A stretch of DNA of 64,000 bases, from contig NZ_LIUT01000006.1 of the NCBI RefSeq assembly GCF_001277345.1, forward strand, positions 320,245-384,244, given 5' to 3'. The translations under genes were made by a program, and so were the position numbers. The notes beneath the pieces were generated by a model. That model worked only from the letters and a program-made list of their open reading frames with translations, did no database searches and had not been told where the DNA came from. Source of the stretch: Paenibacillus solani (GTDB lineage Bacteria; Bacillota; Bacilli; Paenibacillales; Paenibacillaceae). How positions within the stretch are numbered: position 1 is the stretch's first letter; each line of letters begins with the position of its first letter. Positions 35,839 through 45,128 of the stretch are shown one piece after another.

Positions 35839-36708
35839 TTAATTCATGAAGAACCGCTGTCTGTATTTACGAGGCGATATGCCTTCCTGTTTCGTGAAAC
35901 AAGAAGTGAAGTAGGCCGCATGGTTAAAACCGACTTCTTCGGCAATCCGGCTGATATTGAAGTCTGTTTGCATCAGAAGCATTTTAGCTTGTTCAATCCG
36001 GTAGTGCTGCAGATATTCAACGGGTGAACATCCGAATTCCTTCTGCATGCAGCGTGCGATATAGACAGGATGAAAGTTAATGCGGTCGCCCAGTTCCTGT
36101 ACCTTGAACTCCTCTTGGTAGTGCTTGCGTAAGTAAGCGGCAGCCCGCTCGGCGCAGGCAGAAGAGGGGGAAGACACTGGTACATTCAGTGCGGCTGCCA
36201 GCTGCTCGATAAGCTCTTGAAACACCACCTGCTGGCGCCATAGAAATTTGGCCTGATGACCGTATTGAACCAGTGATGACAAGGTTGCCAGAAATTCCAT
36301 AGTCTTCTCGGGCTGAGGAAGGGTGCCGAACTGAGGAATGTTTACGGAAAAATAATTCGGCGTCATCGCCTTCAATTCGGTAACCTCGTCTCTTCTCGGC
36401 GCGTGAACAGCTTCATCCGCATGCCAAGCACCGGACGTCTGAAAATGAAGCCAGTAATAATCGGTTTCTTCGGTGCAACCTGTTGTGCCGAAATGATGTG
36501 TATCGGGACGCAGGATCAGGAACATGCCAGGCTTGATCTCGTAAGGATTGCCATTCTCCGTGACATTGAGCTGCCCTTTGATGACAACGAGCAGGTCGAA
36601 GATGCCGATGTTTTTACGGTTGGGATGACGCCCATTCACCGGGGCGCGGGTTAGACCGCTGTTGATGTACTCCGGCAGCGGCGGTACGGTAAAATTCAAG
36701 ATCGTCAT
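35839..36708 (-). CDS. AraC family transcriptional regulator with cupin sensor
   Basis: 289 residues. N-terminal cupin (AraC-type ligand-binding) domain with NENGNPYEIKPGMFLILRPDTHH (50-72), linker, then C-terminal double helix-turn-helix (FKVQELGDRINFHPVYIARC; NISRIAEEVGFNHAAYFTSC; GISPRKYRQRF). Such proteins sense a small sugar or related ligand in the cytoplasm. ATG 36708 follows AAAGGG. Divergent from the MATE gene with about 155 bp between starts; the target genes are not evident. Confidence 0.9.
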   Translation of the reverse strand: MTILNFTVPPLPEYINSGLTRAPVNGRHPNRKNIGIFDLLVVIKGQLNVTENGNPYEIKPGMFLILRPDTHHFGTTGCTEETDYYWLHFQTSGAWHADEAVHAPRRDEVTELKAMTPNYFSVNIPQFGTLPQPEKTMEFLATLSSLVQYGHQAKFLWRQQVVFQELIEQLAAALNVPVSSPSSACAERAAAYLRKHYQEEFKVQELGDRINFHPVYIARCMQKEFGCSPVEYLQHYRIEQAKMLLMQTDFNISRIAEEVGFNHAAYFTSCFTKQEGISPRKYRQRFFMN

Positions 36709-36865
36709 AAGAAAGCCCTTTCGTGATGTTTGAGGTTGGAAATTTGATAGTTTTCGTTCGGATAATGATATTATACCTCCAGTATACCATCTATAATTTG
36801 AGAAGGTTAAACACCATTTTTTATAGGAATTGGGTTTAATCCTTACATCATGGGCGGAGGTTGGA

Positions 36866-38260
36866 ATGTTGGATAAGAGTGTGAATAAGTTTACACTATG
36901 GGTCCTTGCATGGCCTATATTTATTGAGCTGTTCCTGCAGTTTTTATTGGGAGCGGTGGATACATTGATGGTGAGCAGGATATCGGATGACGCCGTTGCG
37001 GTGGTAGGCTTCTCGAATCAGTTGTTTCAAGCCATGACCACATTGTTTATGACGGTTGCGAGTGGTGCTGGTATTCTCATTGCCCAGAAAATTGGCTCGC
37101 ATAAAAGAGGAGAGGCTCGAACGATCGGCATCATGGCACTGAGCGTCACGACGATCATCGGTTTGGTGTGCAGTGTGATATTGTTTGCGATGCCGGAAGC
37201 CATCGCTTCGATACTGCAGCTGCCGGACCGTCTGCTGCCGCTCGCCGGGACATACATTTCCATCGTGGGTGGGGGAATGGTGCTGATTGCCATGATGGCA
37301 ACGATGAGTACCGTTATCCGTAATACGGGGAACACACGGGCTCCGATGTATGTGGCCATTGGCATGAATATCATCCATGTGATTATGAACTACGGGTTTA
37401 TATTCGGCGCTTTTGGCTTTCCGCAGTGGGGACTTACCGGTGTCGCAATCTCGACGGTCGTCAGCAGATTGCTTGCCGTATTCTTGCTGTTGTATATATT
37501 CCTTCGTTCATTCGAATATCGGATCAAGTGGAAGGAATTCCGTGTGTTTAACCGTCCGCTGTTCGGTGAAATTCTAAAAATCGGATGGCCGCTCGGCATC
37601 AATATGTCTTGCTGGGTCTTTACGCAGCTGATTATATATTCTTTTATTGCAACGCTTGGGGCTGCGGAACTGGCCGCCCGGACGTATATGAATACACTGG
37701 AATCGTTCTGTTTTCTGTTGGGCTCGTCGATTGCGATGGCTGCCCAGATCCAGATCGCGCATCTGTTTGGCGCCGGAAAGATCAAGGATGCTTATCGGAG
37801 CGCCTATCGCGCGCTCGGGATCGGAGCCATTTACGTTATCGTCAATGCCTTCCTTCTGTTTGTCTTTGGCAAACAGCTGCTGGGGCTGTTCACGGAGGAT
37901 AAGACGATCATTGCGATCGGTGCATCGCTGCTGGGCATGAATTTGATTCTCCAGCCTGGCAAAATGCTGAATATGGCACTCGGCAACTCGCTCAATGCCA
38001 TTGGAGATACAAGATTCACGATGTATATTTCACTCGGCTCGATGTGGCTTGTCGCTACGGTGCTTTCTTACGTGCTCGGCGTCCACATGGGATGGGGACT
38101 CATCGGAATCTATTCCTGCATGATTGCAGACGAATATTTGCGGGGTGTGCTGTCTTTCTTCCGCTGGCGCGGGCAGAAGTATTTGCGAAAAGCGGAACAA
38201 CACGAGCCTTCGGTGAGTCATCAAATCACACCGATGGAAGTAATGCCAACGCAAGCGTAA
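36866..38260 (+). CDS. MATE family efflux transporter
   Basis: 464 residues and twelve predicted membrane helices. Two MatE repeats: GAVDTLMVSRISDDAVAVVGFSNQ near the start (with the conserved Asp region of helix 1) and the second half beginning EILKIGWPLGINMSCWV near 235. Exports drugs or metabolites by Na+ or H+ antiport. ATG 36866 follows GGAGG by 5 bp, so an upstream TTG at 36830 was not used. Divergent from an AraC regulator. Confidence 0.92.
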   Translation: MLDKSVNKFTLWVLAWPIFIELFLQFLLGAVDTLMVSRISDDAVAVVGFSNQLFQAMTTLFMTVASGAGILIAQKIGSHKRGEARTIGIMALSVTTIIGLVCSVILFAMPEAIASILQLPDRLLPLAGTYISIVGGGMVLIAMMATMSTVIRNTGNTRAPMYVAIGMNIIHVIMNYGFIFGAFGFPQWGLTGVAISTVVSRLLAVFLLLYIFLRSFEYRIKWKEFRVFNRPLFGEILKIGWPLGINMSCWVFTQLIIYSFIATLGAAELAARTYMNTLESFCFLLGSSIAMAAQIQIAHLFGAGKIKDAYRSAYRALGIGAIYVIVNAFLLFVFGKQLLGLFTEDKTIIAIGASLLGMNLILQPGKMLNMALGNSLNAIGDTRFTMYISLGSMWLVATVLSYVLGVHMGWGLIGIYSCMIADEYLRGVLSFFRWRGQKYLRKAEQHEPSVSHQITPMEVMPTQA

Positions 38261-38350
38261 TTGCGGTTATAGTAAGGGAAAATGCAGGAGCAAGCAGGAG
38301 TTCATCTTATCCGGAATGAACCATGCTTTTGAATATCAAACAGTTGAACA

Positions 38351-38398
38351 AAAAAACAACCATCCCGTCGTGTGTTTGTCTCATAGGGGATGGTTATT
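38351..38398. terminator. bidirectional terminator between MATE and peptidase genes
   Basis: AACCATCCC / GGGATGGTT with a 20-nt loop. Six A before the stem give a U run on the minus strand for the peptidase gene. Confidence 0.75.
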
Positions 38399-38408
38399 TG
38401 TGTTTGGT

Positions 38409-40409
38409 TTATCTATCGATATGTTCTACGAACCAGCGGACAATATGACTCAAACGCTTCACTCGCAGATGCGGATGGCCGCTTCGGGATAAGTTGTGAT
38501 CCGCACCAGGGAAACGGATGAACTCGGTTGTCCGTCCCAGCCGCTTCAATGCGATAAACAGCTGTTCTCCCTGCTCGATTGGGCAGCGGAGGTCCTGCTC
38601 GCCGTGAAGGATGAGCAGCGGCGTGTTGATGTCCTTCACGTAAGCGAGTGGGGAATGCTTCCACAGCTTCTCGAGATCGTCCCAAGGATTGCCCCAGATT
38701 TGATCCTGTGTAAAGGAATAGCCGATATCGCTGACACCGTAAAAGGAGATCCAGTTACATATCGAGCGCTGGGTGACCGCAGCCTGGAACCGGTCGGTAT
38801 GACCGACGATCCAGTTGGTCATGAAGCCGCCGTAACTGCCGCCGGTAACGCCAAGACGAGAGGCATCGATATATGTGTAGGTGTTCAAAACATAATCTAC
38901 GGCTTCCATCAGATCCTGGTAATCCCGCCCGCCGTAATCACCTCTCACGGTGTTGACGTGAACTTGCCCATACCCGTGGCCGCCCCGAGGATTGGTGTAG
39001 AAGACGGCATAGCCGGCTGCTGCCAGCAGTTGAAACTCGTGCATGAATGTGTGTCCGTACATGGCTTGCGGACCACCGTGAATTTCAAGCACAGCCGGGA
39101 CTTTGGCACCTTCCATAAAGCCGGCAGGCTTCATGATCCAGCCTTGGATCGGCCAGCCGTCCGACGTACGGAACGTAAAGGTTTCCGGCGTGCTAAGCGT
39201 GAGCTCGTTCCATAGCTCCTCATTACAGTTCGTCAGGCGGCGTTCCTCGAGGCTGATTGCAGTGAAGCTGAACAGATCACCGGGCTGCAGCGGGTCGGCA
39301 GCGGCAAATACCACATTCTCCTCCGGCGTCAGTGCAAATTGGTACACTTCGCGTTCACCTGAGACCACCAGCTCGAAGGATGAACCGTCCAAGGCGAACC
39401 GCCCAATATGGACGCCGCCATCCTGGCTAAGCTGCAGGTATACCGATTGGCCGTCCTTGCTGAACAGGGGTGGTGTTCCTGCCCCGGAACGCATATCGCT
39501 GACCGCAGTATGCCCCAGCTGTACATCCATATCCTTATACAGAACCTGCGATTCTCCGCCAGTGAGCGGGACCAGATGGATCTTGGTCAGTGTAGCGAAG
39601 CCGCAGCTGAGGTCGCTGGCAAGCATCAGCACATACTGTCCATCCGGAGTGAAAGCAATGGAGCCAATCGACAATGTTCCGTCCGTAATTTCTGTTACAG
39701 ATTCGGTAGAAAGGTTCATCACGGATACATCGTTGGTCAAACGAAGATCCGGATCTGGAAATTGCTCAGTGGCAAGACTGCAGCTGTACGCGATGTGGCT
39801 GCCATCCGGTGACCAGGCAAAGGAGTATACGTCATAATCTCCCTCAGTCAGTTGTTTGGATTCCGTAGCAGACGGATCTATGAGATATAGATGATGTCGA
39901 CGTTCATTCCACAATCCCGCGCCATCGGCTTTATATTTAATGCGCTTAATGATCATTTCTTCAGGCAGTTTATCTTTACTGTCTTTGTCTTGTTCTTCGT
40001 TTTCCGCAGACTCTGTCCCCATTGCTTCGCTTCTAACCAACAGTCGGGCGCTATCCGGTGACCATTTAAAGGCGCTGACCCCATATTTCAAGTCAGTAAC
40101 CGAATGGGCTTCTCCACCTGTGGCAGGCATGATCCATACCTGCGGCTTATCGTCCTTTTTACGCAGGAAGGCAAGCTTTGACCCATCAGGGGACCAGGCT
40201 GGCGCGGTGTCCGCTTCACCTGAAGTGAAGGATAGATCCGGGCCCCCATCCGAAGGAAGCAGGCGAATGTGAGAGCGGTAACCATCTTTTTTCTCACTCA
40301 CGGACTTATGTACATACGCGATCGCTCCGCTGGCTGGAGATACGACAGGGTCATTCACCCAGTGCATCCGGTATAAATCTTCGGGGGTTATAAGTCGTTT
40401 GTCGGTCAT
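38409..40409 (-). CDS. yuxL: S9 family prolyl-oligopeptidase-type peptidase (YuxL-like)
   Basis: 666 residues. N-terminal seven-bladed propeller with TolB-like repeats (APAWSPDGSKLAFLR, FKWSPDSARLL, FAWSPDGSHIAYS), then a C-terminal alpha/beta-hydrolase with nucleophile Ser in TGGSYGGFMTNW, Asp in LILHGEQDLRCP and His in FPGADHNLSR. Cleaves short peptides, cytoplasmic as no signal peptide is seen. ATG 40409 follows GGAGGAAGATAC; an upstream start at 40448 has no ribosome binding site. Closely resembles B. subtilis YuxL in length and motifs. Confidence 0.93.
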   Translation of the reverse strand: MTDKRLITPEDLYRMHWVNDPVVSPASGAIAYVHKSVSEKKDGYRSHIRLLPSDGGPDLSFTSGEADTAPAWSPDGSKLAFLRKKDDKPQVWIMPATGGEAHSVTDLKYGVSAFKWSPDSARLLVRSEAMGTESAENEEQDKDSKDKLPEEMIIKRIKYKADGAGLWNERRHHLYLIDPSATESKQLTEGDYDVYSFAWSPDGSHIAYSCSLATEQFPDPDLRLTNDVSVMNLSTESVTEITDGTLSIGSIAFTPDGQYVLMLASDLSCGFATLTKIHLVPLTGGESQVLYKDMDVQLGHTAVSDMRSGAGTPPLFSKDGQSVYLQLSQDGGVHIGRFALDGSSFELVVSGEREVYQFALTPEENVVFAAADPLQPGDLFSFTAISLEERRLTNCNEELWNELTLSTPETFTFRTSDGWPIQGWIMKPAGFMEGAKVPAVLEIHGGPQAMYGHTFMHEFQLLAAAGYAVFYTNPRGGHGYGQVHVNTVRGDYGGRDYQDLMEAVDYVLNTYTYIDASRLGVTGGSYGGFMTNWIVGHTDRFQAAVTQRSICNWISFYGVSDIGYSFTQDQIWGNPWDDLEKLWKHSPLAYVKDINTPLLILHGEQDLRCPIEQGEQLFIALKRLGRTTEFIRFPGADHNLSRSGHPHLRVKRLSHIVRWFVEHIDR

Positions 40410-40698
40410 GTATCTTCCTCCTAATCTTCTGTGTGAGTTAAATCTCATTATCCCAGGTAATGGAATAGAAATCTATATGAAAGTAGGAGTAGGAAGACAG
40501 CGACTCGGTTCAAATCTTAGTGAAATAGAGAGTGGATTGCATATTTCTACTAAACTATATTTATGAAAATCGCAGATTAATCTTCATATGGTCAATTTAG
40601 GAGCTATACGACACGCTATTTGCTATAATTGAGACAGGCTCTCATTTAGAGGAATGTACTGTAAGGCCAATAATATAAATCTCGGGAGGAATTTAGTT

Positions 40699-41283
40699 AT
40701 GAACGTAAGTGAAGCGATCCGCACGCGCCGCAGCTTTGGCAAGGTCAAGCCTGATGCTGTACCGCAGGAGTGGATTGAGCAAATCGTAGAAGCAGGGACA
40801 TGGGCGCCGAACCACAAGCTTACGGAGCCGTGGAAATTTTTTGTCATGCAAGGGGAAGGTCGGAACGTCCTTGGTAATGCCCTCGGCGATATTCAAGCTG
40901 CCGGCAATGAGGATAAGAGCGAAGAAGCCATAAACGCTGCACGTGAATCGGGACGTACGAAAGCCTATCGTGCACCGCTTGTCATCGGAGTAGCCGTTGA
41001 GCCGTCTACAGATCCGAAGGTGATTGAGCTTGAAGAATACGGGGCGGTATTTGCCGCCATTCAGAATATGCTCCTGCAGATTCATGAGCTTGGACTTGGT
41101 GCTGTGTGGAGAACGGGCGAGCCGTGCTTCCATGAGCTAATGAATCAAGCATTCGGATTGAAGGCTCAAGATAAAATGCTTGGTTTCCTCTATATCGGAT
41201 ATCCGGATATGGAGCCGAAGCAGGGTAAACGCCAACCGGCAGCGAGCAAGACCGTATGGCTTAACAGTCCTTCTGACCTATAA
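40699..41283 (+). CDS. nitroreductase family protein
   Basis: 194 residues. FMN-dependent nitroreductase: N-terminal VSEAIRTRRSFGKV, WAPNHKLTEPWKFFVM (flavin-binding), AVFAAIQNMLLQIHELGLGAVWRTG in the middle and a YIGYP turn. The reaction is NAD(P)H-driven reduction of nitro or quinone compounds. ATG 40699 follows GGGAGGA. It is the first of two such genes in the window besides the mhqN-like one and nfrA; no operon partner. 250 bp upstream (40449-40698) shows no gene. Confidence 0.88.
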   Translation: MNVSEAIRTRRSFGKVKPDAVPQEWIEQIVEAGTWAPNHKLTEPWKFFVMQGEGRNVLGNALGDIQAAGNEDKSEEAINAARESGRTKAYRAPLVIGVAVEPSTDPKVIELEEYGAVFAAIQNMLLQIHELGLGAVWRTGEPCFHELMNQAFGLKAQDKMLGFLYIGYPDMEPKQGKRQPAASKTVWLNSPSDL

Positions 41284-41381
41284 TCGCTCTACCCTCAACC
41301 GCAAAAATCCGGTATAATGACCCTAAGTTTGTCGAGGGTGACATAGCATCCGGGCGATTGACGCAAGGGGAGTGTAAGTGG

Positions 41382-41753
41382 ATGAAATTTCGTTTCATGC
41401 AGTGGGATCTGGGGAGCAAGCTGATTTTTATAGCAACCTGTTTAGCGATTGCCTCTTTCTTTTTCAAATGGTTGGATATCGGTGTTGCCGCAGAGAATGG
41501 ATTTTTGCAGGGCGGCGTGTTCTTCATCGTTTGTTTCATCTACCCATTTATTAAAGTGGTCCGCGAGAAGAAGATGAGCAAGCTCATTGCCTATGTTTTT
41601 GCATTGGTGGCTATCATATTAACGATGATGTACGTATCATCCAAAACGGTTGATTTCTTTGGACAGACGATAAGAGGTGCCGCTGCGGGACCTTATCTGT
41701 TCCTGGCAGCATGCGGTTTGCTGAGCTTTGGTATTTTTAGACGCAAGAATTAG
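41382..41753 (+). CDS. small four-helix membrane protein of unknown function
   Basis: 123 residues with four predicted membrane helices: LIFIATCLAIASFFFKWL, GGVFFIVCFIYPFIKVV, LIAYVFALVAIILTMMYV and AAGPYLFLAACGLLSFGIF, and basic residues between them. No family recognised with certainty. Start ATG 41382 follows AAGGGGAG by 9 bp. The gene stands alone between the nitroreductase and the aldo/keto reductase. Confidence 0.7.
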   Translation: MKFRFMQWDLGSKLIFIATCLAIASFFFKWLDIGVAAENGFLQGGVFFIVCFIYPFIKVVREKKMSKLIAYVFALVAIILTMMYVSSKTVDFFGQTIRGAAAGPYLFLAACGLLSFGIFRRKN

Positions 41754-41855
41754 TGAACGCAGCACATCCGTGCCATATAAAATCATAGGGAATAGGCTGT
41801 ACCTGGAGGCGGCATGCTGCCAAGAGGTGCGGCCTATTTGGCTTTAGGGGCAACG

Positions 41856-41885
41856 TTGAGCGGGGTACCGGAATTTTGATATACT
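41856..41885 (+). promoter_or_regulatory. promoter of the aldo/keto reductase gene
   Basis: TTGAGC (41856-41861), 18-bp spacer, TATACT (41880-41885), giving a leader of about 50 nt. The rest of the 187-bp gap contains no other signal. Confidence 0.6.
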
Positions 41886-41940
41886 GAAGAAAGCGGCTTT
41901 ATAACCGCTCCATTATTACATAAACAGGAGGGAATTCAGA

Positions 41941-42771
41941 ATGGCCAATCACATTTTTACCGATGGACCTACTTTGAACAATGGCGTAACGATGCCGTGG
42001 CTGGGCCTTGGCGTATGGAAGACCAAAGAAGGCGAAGAGGTTATTCAATCCGTAAAATCAGCCATCGCTGCAGGATACCGCAGCATTGATACAGCAGCCA
42101 TCTACGGCAATGAAGAGGGTGTAGGGCAAGCCATTCGCGAATCCGGCGTGTCGCGTGACGAGCTGTTCATCACAACTAAGGTATGGAACGATGATCAGGG
42201 TTATGAGCAAACGCTGCAAGCTTTTGAGACAAGCCGCAAGAAATTGGGGTTGGATTTCCTTGATTTATATCTCGTGCACTGGCCGGGAAAAGATAAATAC
42301 CTGGACACCTGGAAAGCATTGATCCATCTGCAAAAGGAAGGTCTTGTCCGGTCCATCGGTGTCAGCAATTTTCAAATTCGCCATCTGCAGCATATCATTG
42401 AGGATACCGGCGTAGTTCCGGTTGTCAACCAGGTGGAGCTGCACCCGCTTCTTTCCCAGAAGGAGCTGTTAAGCTACGCACGCGAGAACGGTATCGTTCT
42501 GGAAGCATGGAGCCCATTGATGCAGGGTAACCTTGATCAACCGACGCTGGTTGAGATTGCAGAGAAATACGGAAAAACGGTGGCGCAAGTGATTCTGCGC
42601 TGGGATATTCAGAATGGCGTTATCGTCATACCGAAATCCGTTAAAGAACATCGTATCCGTGAAAATGCTGGCATCTTTGATTTCGAGCTTTCGGCAGAAG
42701 ATATTGCGGTCATTGACGGCTTGAACCAAAACAAACGTTTTGGATCGAATCCGGATGAGGTTCTGTTCTAA
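41941..42771 (+). CDS. aldo/keto reductase (glyoxal reductase type)
   Basis: 276 residues, normal length. AKR TIM barrel with the catalytic tetrad visible: Asp and Tyr in SIDTAAIYGNE, Lys in FITTKVWND, His in YLVHWPG; NADPH site IVIPKSVKEHRI near the end. Reduces small aldehydes and dicarbonyls, as B. subtilis YvgN/YtbE do. ATG 41941 follows GGAGGGA. Ends at a strong terminator. Confidence 0.94.
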   Translation: MANHIFTDGPTLNNGVTMPWLGLGVWKTKEGEEVIQSVKSAIAAGYRSIDTAAIYGNEEGVGQAIRESGVSRDELFITTKVWNDDQGYEQTLQAFETSRKKLGLDFLDLYLVHWPGKDKYLDTWKALIHLQKEGLVRSIGVSNFQIRHLQHIIEDTGVVPVVNQVELHPLLSQKELLSYARENGIVLEAWSPLMQGNLDQPTLVEIAEKYGKTVAQVILRWDIQNGVIVIPKSVKEHRIRENAGIFDFELSAEDIAVIDGLNQNKRFGSNPDEVLF

Positions 42772-42787
42772 TTTACGCCATATATAA

Positions 42788-42834
42788 AGAGCGAGCACGC
42801 CCTATACTTGAGGGTGTGCTCGCTCTCTTTTTTG
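42788..42834 (+). terminator. intrinsic terminator after the aldo/keto reductase
   Basis: 16-bp stem AGAGCGAGCACGCCCT / AGGGTGTGCTCGCTCT (one G-T pair), 7-nt loop and T-rich tail. Confidence 0.92.
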
Positions 42835-42930
42835 TTATGTTTATTCGCTTGCAGTCCGGATGTCGTCCGGAGGAAGGTTTCCTTCCAGCAGGACCCCGAG
42901 GAAGACTCGAGCTCCTTCACAACTCACTAG

Positions 42931-44436
42931 CTAGGCTCTTCCTTGGCTTTTAGAGGGAAGAGTGATCCGTTCGTTACCCATCAAGAACACGAACACCAGT
43001 GCAAGGACGGCTGGTACAAGCGCCCACATAAACGTCCCAGCGATGGAGTCCGCCAAAGAGTTCGTGATCTGTTCACGTACTTCCGGCGGGAGCTGTCCCA
43101 TCACTTCAGGTGAAAGGGCGGCATCTGCACTTAGCTGGGTACCGGCAGGGGCGCTGTCACCTGCTTCCGCAAGTCGACTGTTCAGGCCGTTTCGCTGAAT
43201 AATACCGAAGATTGTAATTCCGACCGTCATGCCGAATGAGCGGAGGAAAGAATTCGTTGATGTGGCCGCACCGCGCTGTCTCGCATCAAAATTATGGATG
43301 GAGGCCATGCTGAGTGTGGAGAACGAGAATCCGACGCCAAAGCCGGTCAGAACCATGAACAACGTCAACAGGTAGCGCGGCGTATCCGGACTTATCGTAC
43401 TCAGGCAGAATATGCCTGCGATGAAACAAATGACGGACAGAATCATAATGTTTTTGAACGAGGTCCGGGTTGTCAGCATCCCGCCGCTTTGACTGCCGGC
43501 TACGCTGCCGAGCATCATCGGCATCAGAATGAGGCCCGAATTGGTCGCGCTGCCACCATACACACCGCTGACGAAGATCGGAATGTAGATGGTAGCCACA
43601 ATAAAGGTGGCGCCATAGAACAGGGCTACGATATTACTCGAAGCAAACAGCCGCTTGCGGAACATTTGAAATGAAATGATCGGCTCGTCAGCCCGGGTCT
43701 CTGCAAAGAGAAACACGATAAACAACGCTAGGAATCCAGCAAACAGACCTAAAATTTGCGGTGAATCCCACGGATAGGTTTGACCACCAAGCTCCAGCCC
43801 GAACATCAGGCAGATGATCGCGCCTACGAGGGTGGCAGCTCCGGTCCAGTCAATCTTCTGTTTGACATGGGAGCGGGACTCCTTGTAAGACGTCATGATG
43901 AGGATGAAGGACACGATTCCGATCGGAACATTGACATAGAATATCCATTCCCATCCGATGCTGTCGGTAATAAAGGCGCCAAGCAGCGGTCCCATGATGC
44001 TGGATGTGCCGAAGACAGCGCCGAGTAGTCCTGTCATCTTACCACGCTTCTCCGGCGGGAACAGGTCGAATACGATCGTAAATGCAATCGGCATTAGAGC
44101 ACCGCCGCCGATTCCCTGAATCGCGCGGAAAATAATGAGCTGTGTCATGCTTCCCGCCATTCCGCACAAGGCAGACCCGACCAGGAAGACGACGAGCCCG
44201 AAGATAAAGAACCGTTTTCGTCCATACATATCAGACAATTTGCCGAATATCGGCGTGCCCGCCATAACGGCAACCATATAGATGGAGGTTACCCAGACGA
44301 CCTGGTCAAAGCCCTGAAGATCGCGGATAATCGTCGATAATGCAGTCGCTACGATGGTATTATCGATCGCGGACATGAAAATACCGAGCAGCAACCCAGT
44401 CACGACTAATTTGATATTGCTTTGTTGTGCATTCAT
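42931..44436 (-). CDS. DHA2 family MFS drug efflux transporter (14 TM)
   Basis: 501 residues. EmrB/QacA-type major facilitator with 14 membrane helices: helix 1 VVTGLLLGIFMSAIDNTIVATAL, motif A GKLSDMYGRKR, motif C region GLLGAVFGTSSIMGPLLGAFI. Exports hydrophobic drugs by proton antiport. A periplasm-side loop of about 40 residues precedes the last helix. ATG 44436 follows AAGGAG by 9 bp; two earlier in-frame ATGs lack a ribosome binding site. A small inverted repeat upstream (44488-44502) may bind a repressor. Confidence 0.92.
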   Translation of the reverse strand: MNAQQSNIKLVVTGLLLGIFMSAIDNTIVATALSTIIRDLQGFDQVVWVTSIYMVAVMAGTPIFGKLSDMYGRKRFFIFGLVVFLVGSALCGMAGSMTQLIIFRAIQGIGGGALMPIAFTIVFDLFPPEKRGKMTGLLGAVFGTSSIMGPLLGAFITDSIGWEWIFYVNVPIGIVSFILIMTSYKESRSHVKQKIDWTGAATLVGAIICLMFGLELGGQTYPWDSPQILGLFAGFLALFIVFLFAETRADEPIISFQMFRKRLFASSNIVALFYGATFIVATIYIPIFVSGVYGGSATNSGLILMPMMLGSVAGSQSGGMLTTRTSFKNIMILSVICFIAGIFCLSTISPDTPRYLLTLFMVLTGFGVGFSFSTLSMASIHNFDARQRGAATSTNSFLRSFGMTVGITIFGIIQRNGLNSRLAEAGDSAPAGTQLSADAALSPEVMGQLPPEVREQITNSLADSIAGTFMWALVPAVLALVFVFLMGNERITLPSKSQGRA

Positions 44437-44487
44437 GTGAAGATGCTCCTTTTTCATATTCAACTATGTACATACTATTTAAATTTG

Positions 44488-44502
44488 AACCATAGAGTGG
44501 TT
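44488..44502. promoter_or_regulatory. possible repressor site upstream of the MFS gene
   Basis: AACCA-TAGAG-TGGTT, an inverted repeat with 5-bp arms, about 50 bp before the start codon on the minus strand. A TATGTACATA palindrome lies between it and the gene. Confidence 0.35.
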
Positions 44503-44577
44503 ATATTGTAGCTGGATTAACAGAGGTTAGCAAGAAGTTTCATGCAGCCGCCTGTTTCTATAGTCTGCATAAGAAAA

Positions 44578-44612
44578 CAAGGCCAACCCTGTATGCTGCG
44601 AAAAGGGCCTTG
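44578..44612 (-). terminator. terminator after the VOC gene remnant
   Basis: CAAGGCC / GGCCTTG with a 21-nt loop, followed on the minus strand by TTTTC. Confidence 0.6.
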
Positions 44613-44720
44613 TCATTCGCAGGATAACCGCCTGCAAAGATGCCTGTGCCTGTAAATCCATCATGTATGATTTGATTTCTCCACAATAACACGGCCGGGA
44701 TGAGGTTGCATACGTGAAGC

Positions 44721-45091
44721 TTAGCAGTTCATCTGCGGCGATTTTGGATCCAGCTGCATAAATTCGATCCGGTTGCCGTCCGGGTCCCTTGCCCAGCACT
44801 GCCAATTGAAGTCCTTTCCCTGGACCGGCTCGACGTCCAGCTTCACGCCTTGATTGCGAAGATGCTCCGCCATTCGCTCAATATCTTCGACTTCCAGACA
44901 GAGATGGGAGAACCCTACGGGCTTGGCTATCTGCTCCGGCTTATTTTGCCCTCCGTAAAACAGCTCGATAAACTGACCCTCTGTCACCTTAATGTACTCA
45001 ATCCAAGGCTCACCCTGATCATTCGGAATATCAAAGGCACGGGTAAAAGGGAGATCTCGTCTTGGAACAAACATGAATGGCCTACATGCAT
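44721..45091 (-). pseudogene. 5'-damaged VOC (glyoxalase/bleomycin-resistance) family gene
   Basis: The open frame from ATG 45074 gives 117 residues: AFDIPNDQGEPWIEYIKV, GQFIELFYGG, then GFSHLCLEVEDI and DPDGNRIEFMQ, typical of a VOC metal-binding fold. The normal first strand and helix (about 25 residues before FTRAFDI) are missing and no ribosome binding site is present. Just upstream in another frame (45091-45065) the bases read MHVGHSCLF, which looks like the lost first strand with its metal-binding His. So the gene probably suffered a small internal deletion with a frame change. It follows the helicase stop codon by 37-55 bp. Confidence 0.6.
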
Positions 45092-45128
45092 TTATTGATT
45101 ATTTAGTTATGCCATCAATTACGAGCCT

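Noticed and set aside
36730..36800. Direct repeat GGTATA spaced 11 bp upstream of the AraC gene
   Set aside because: Too short and A/T-rich to assign as an operator with confidence.
38496..39837. Plus-strand frames opposite the YuxL-like peptidase
   Set aside because: The minus strand carries the Ser-Asp-His peptidase motifs; the plus frames are compositional shadows.
44527..44805. A 92-codon minus-strand frame overlapping the VOC remnant
   Set aside because: It crosses the probable VOC terminator and shows no motif; the VOC frame explains the region better.
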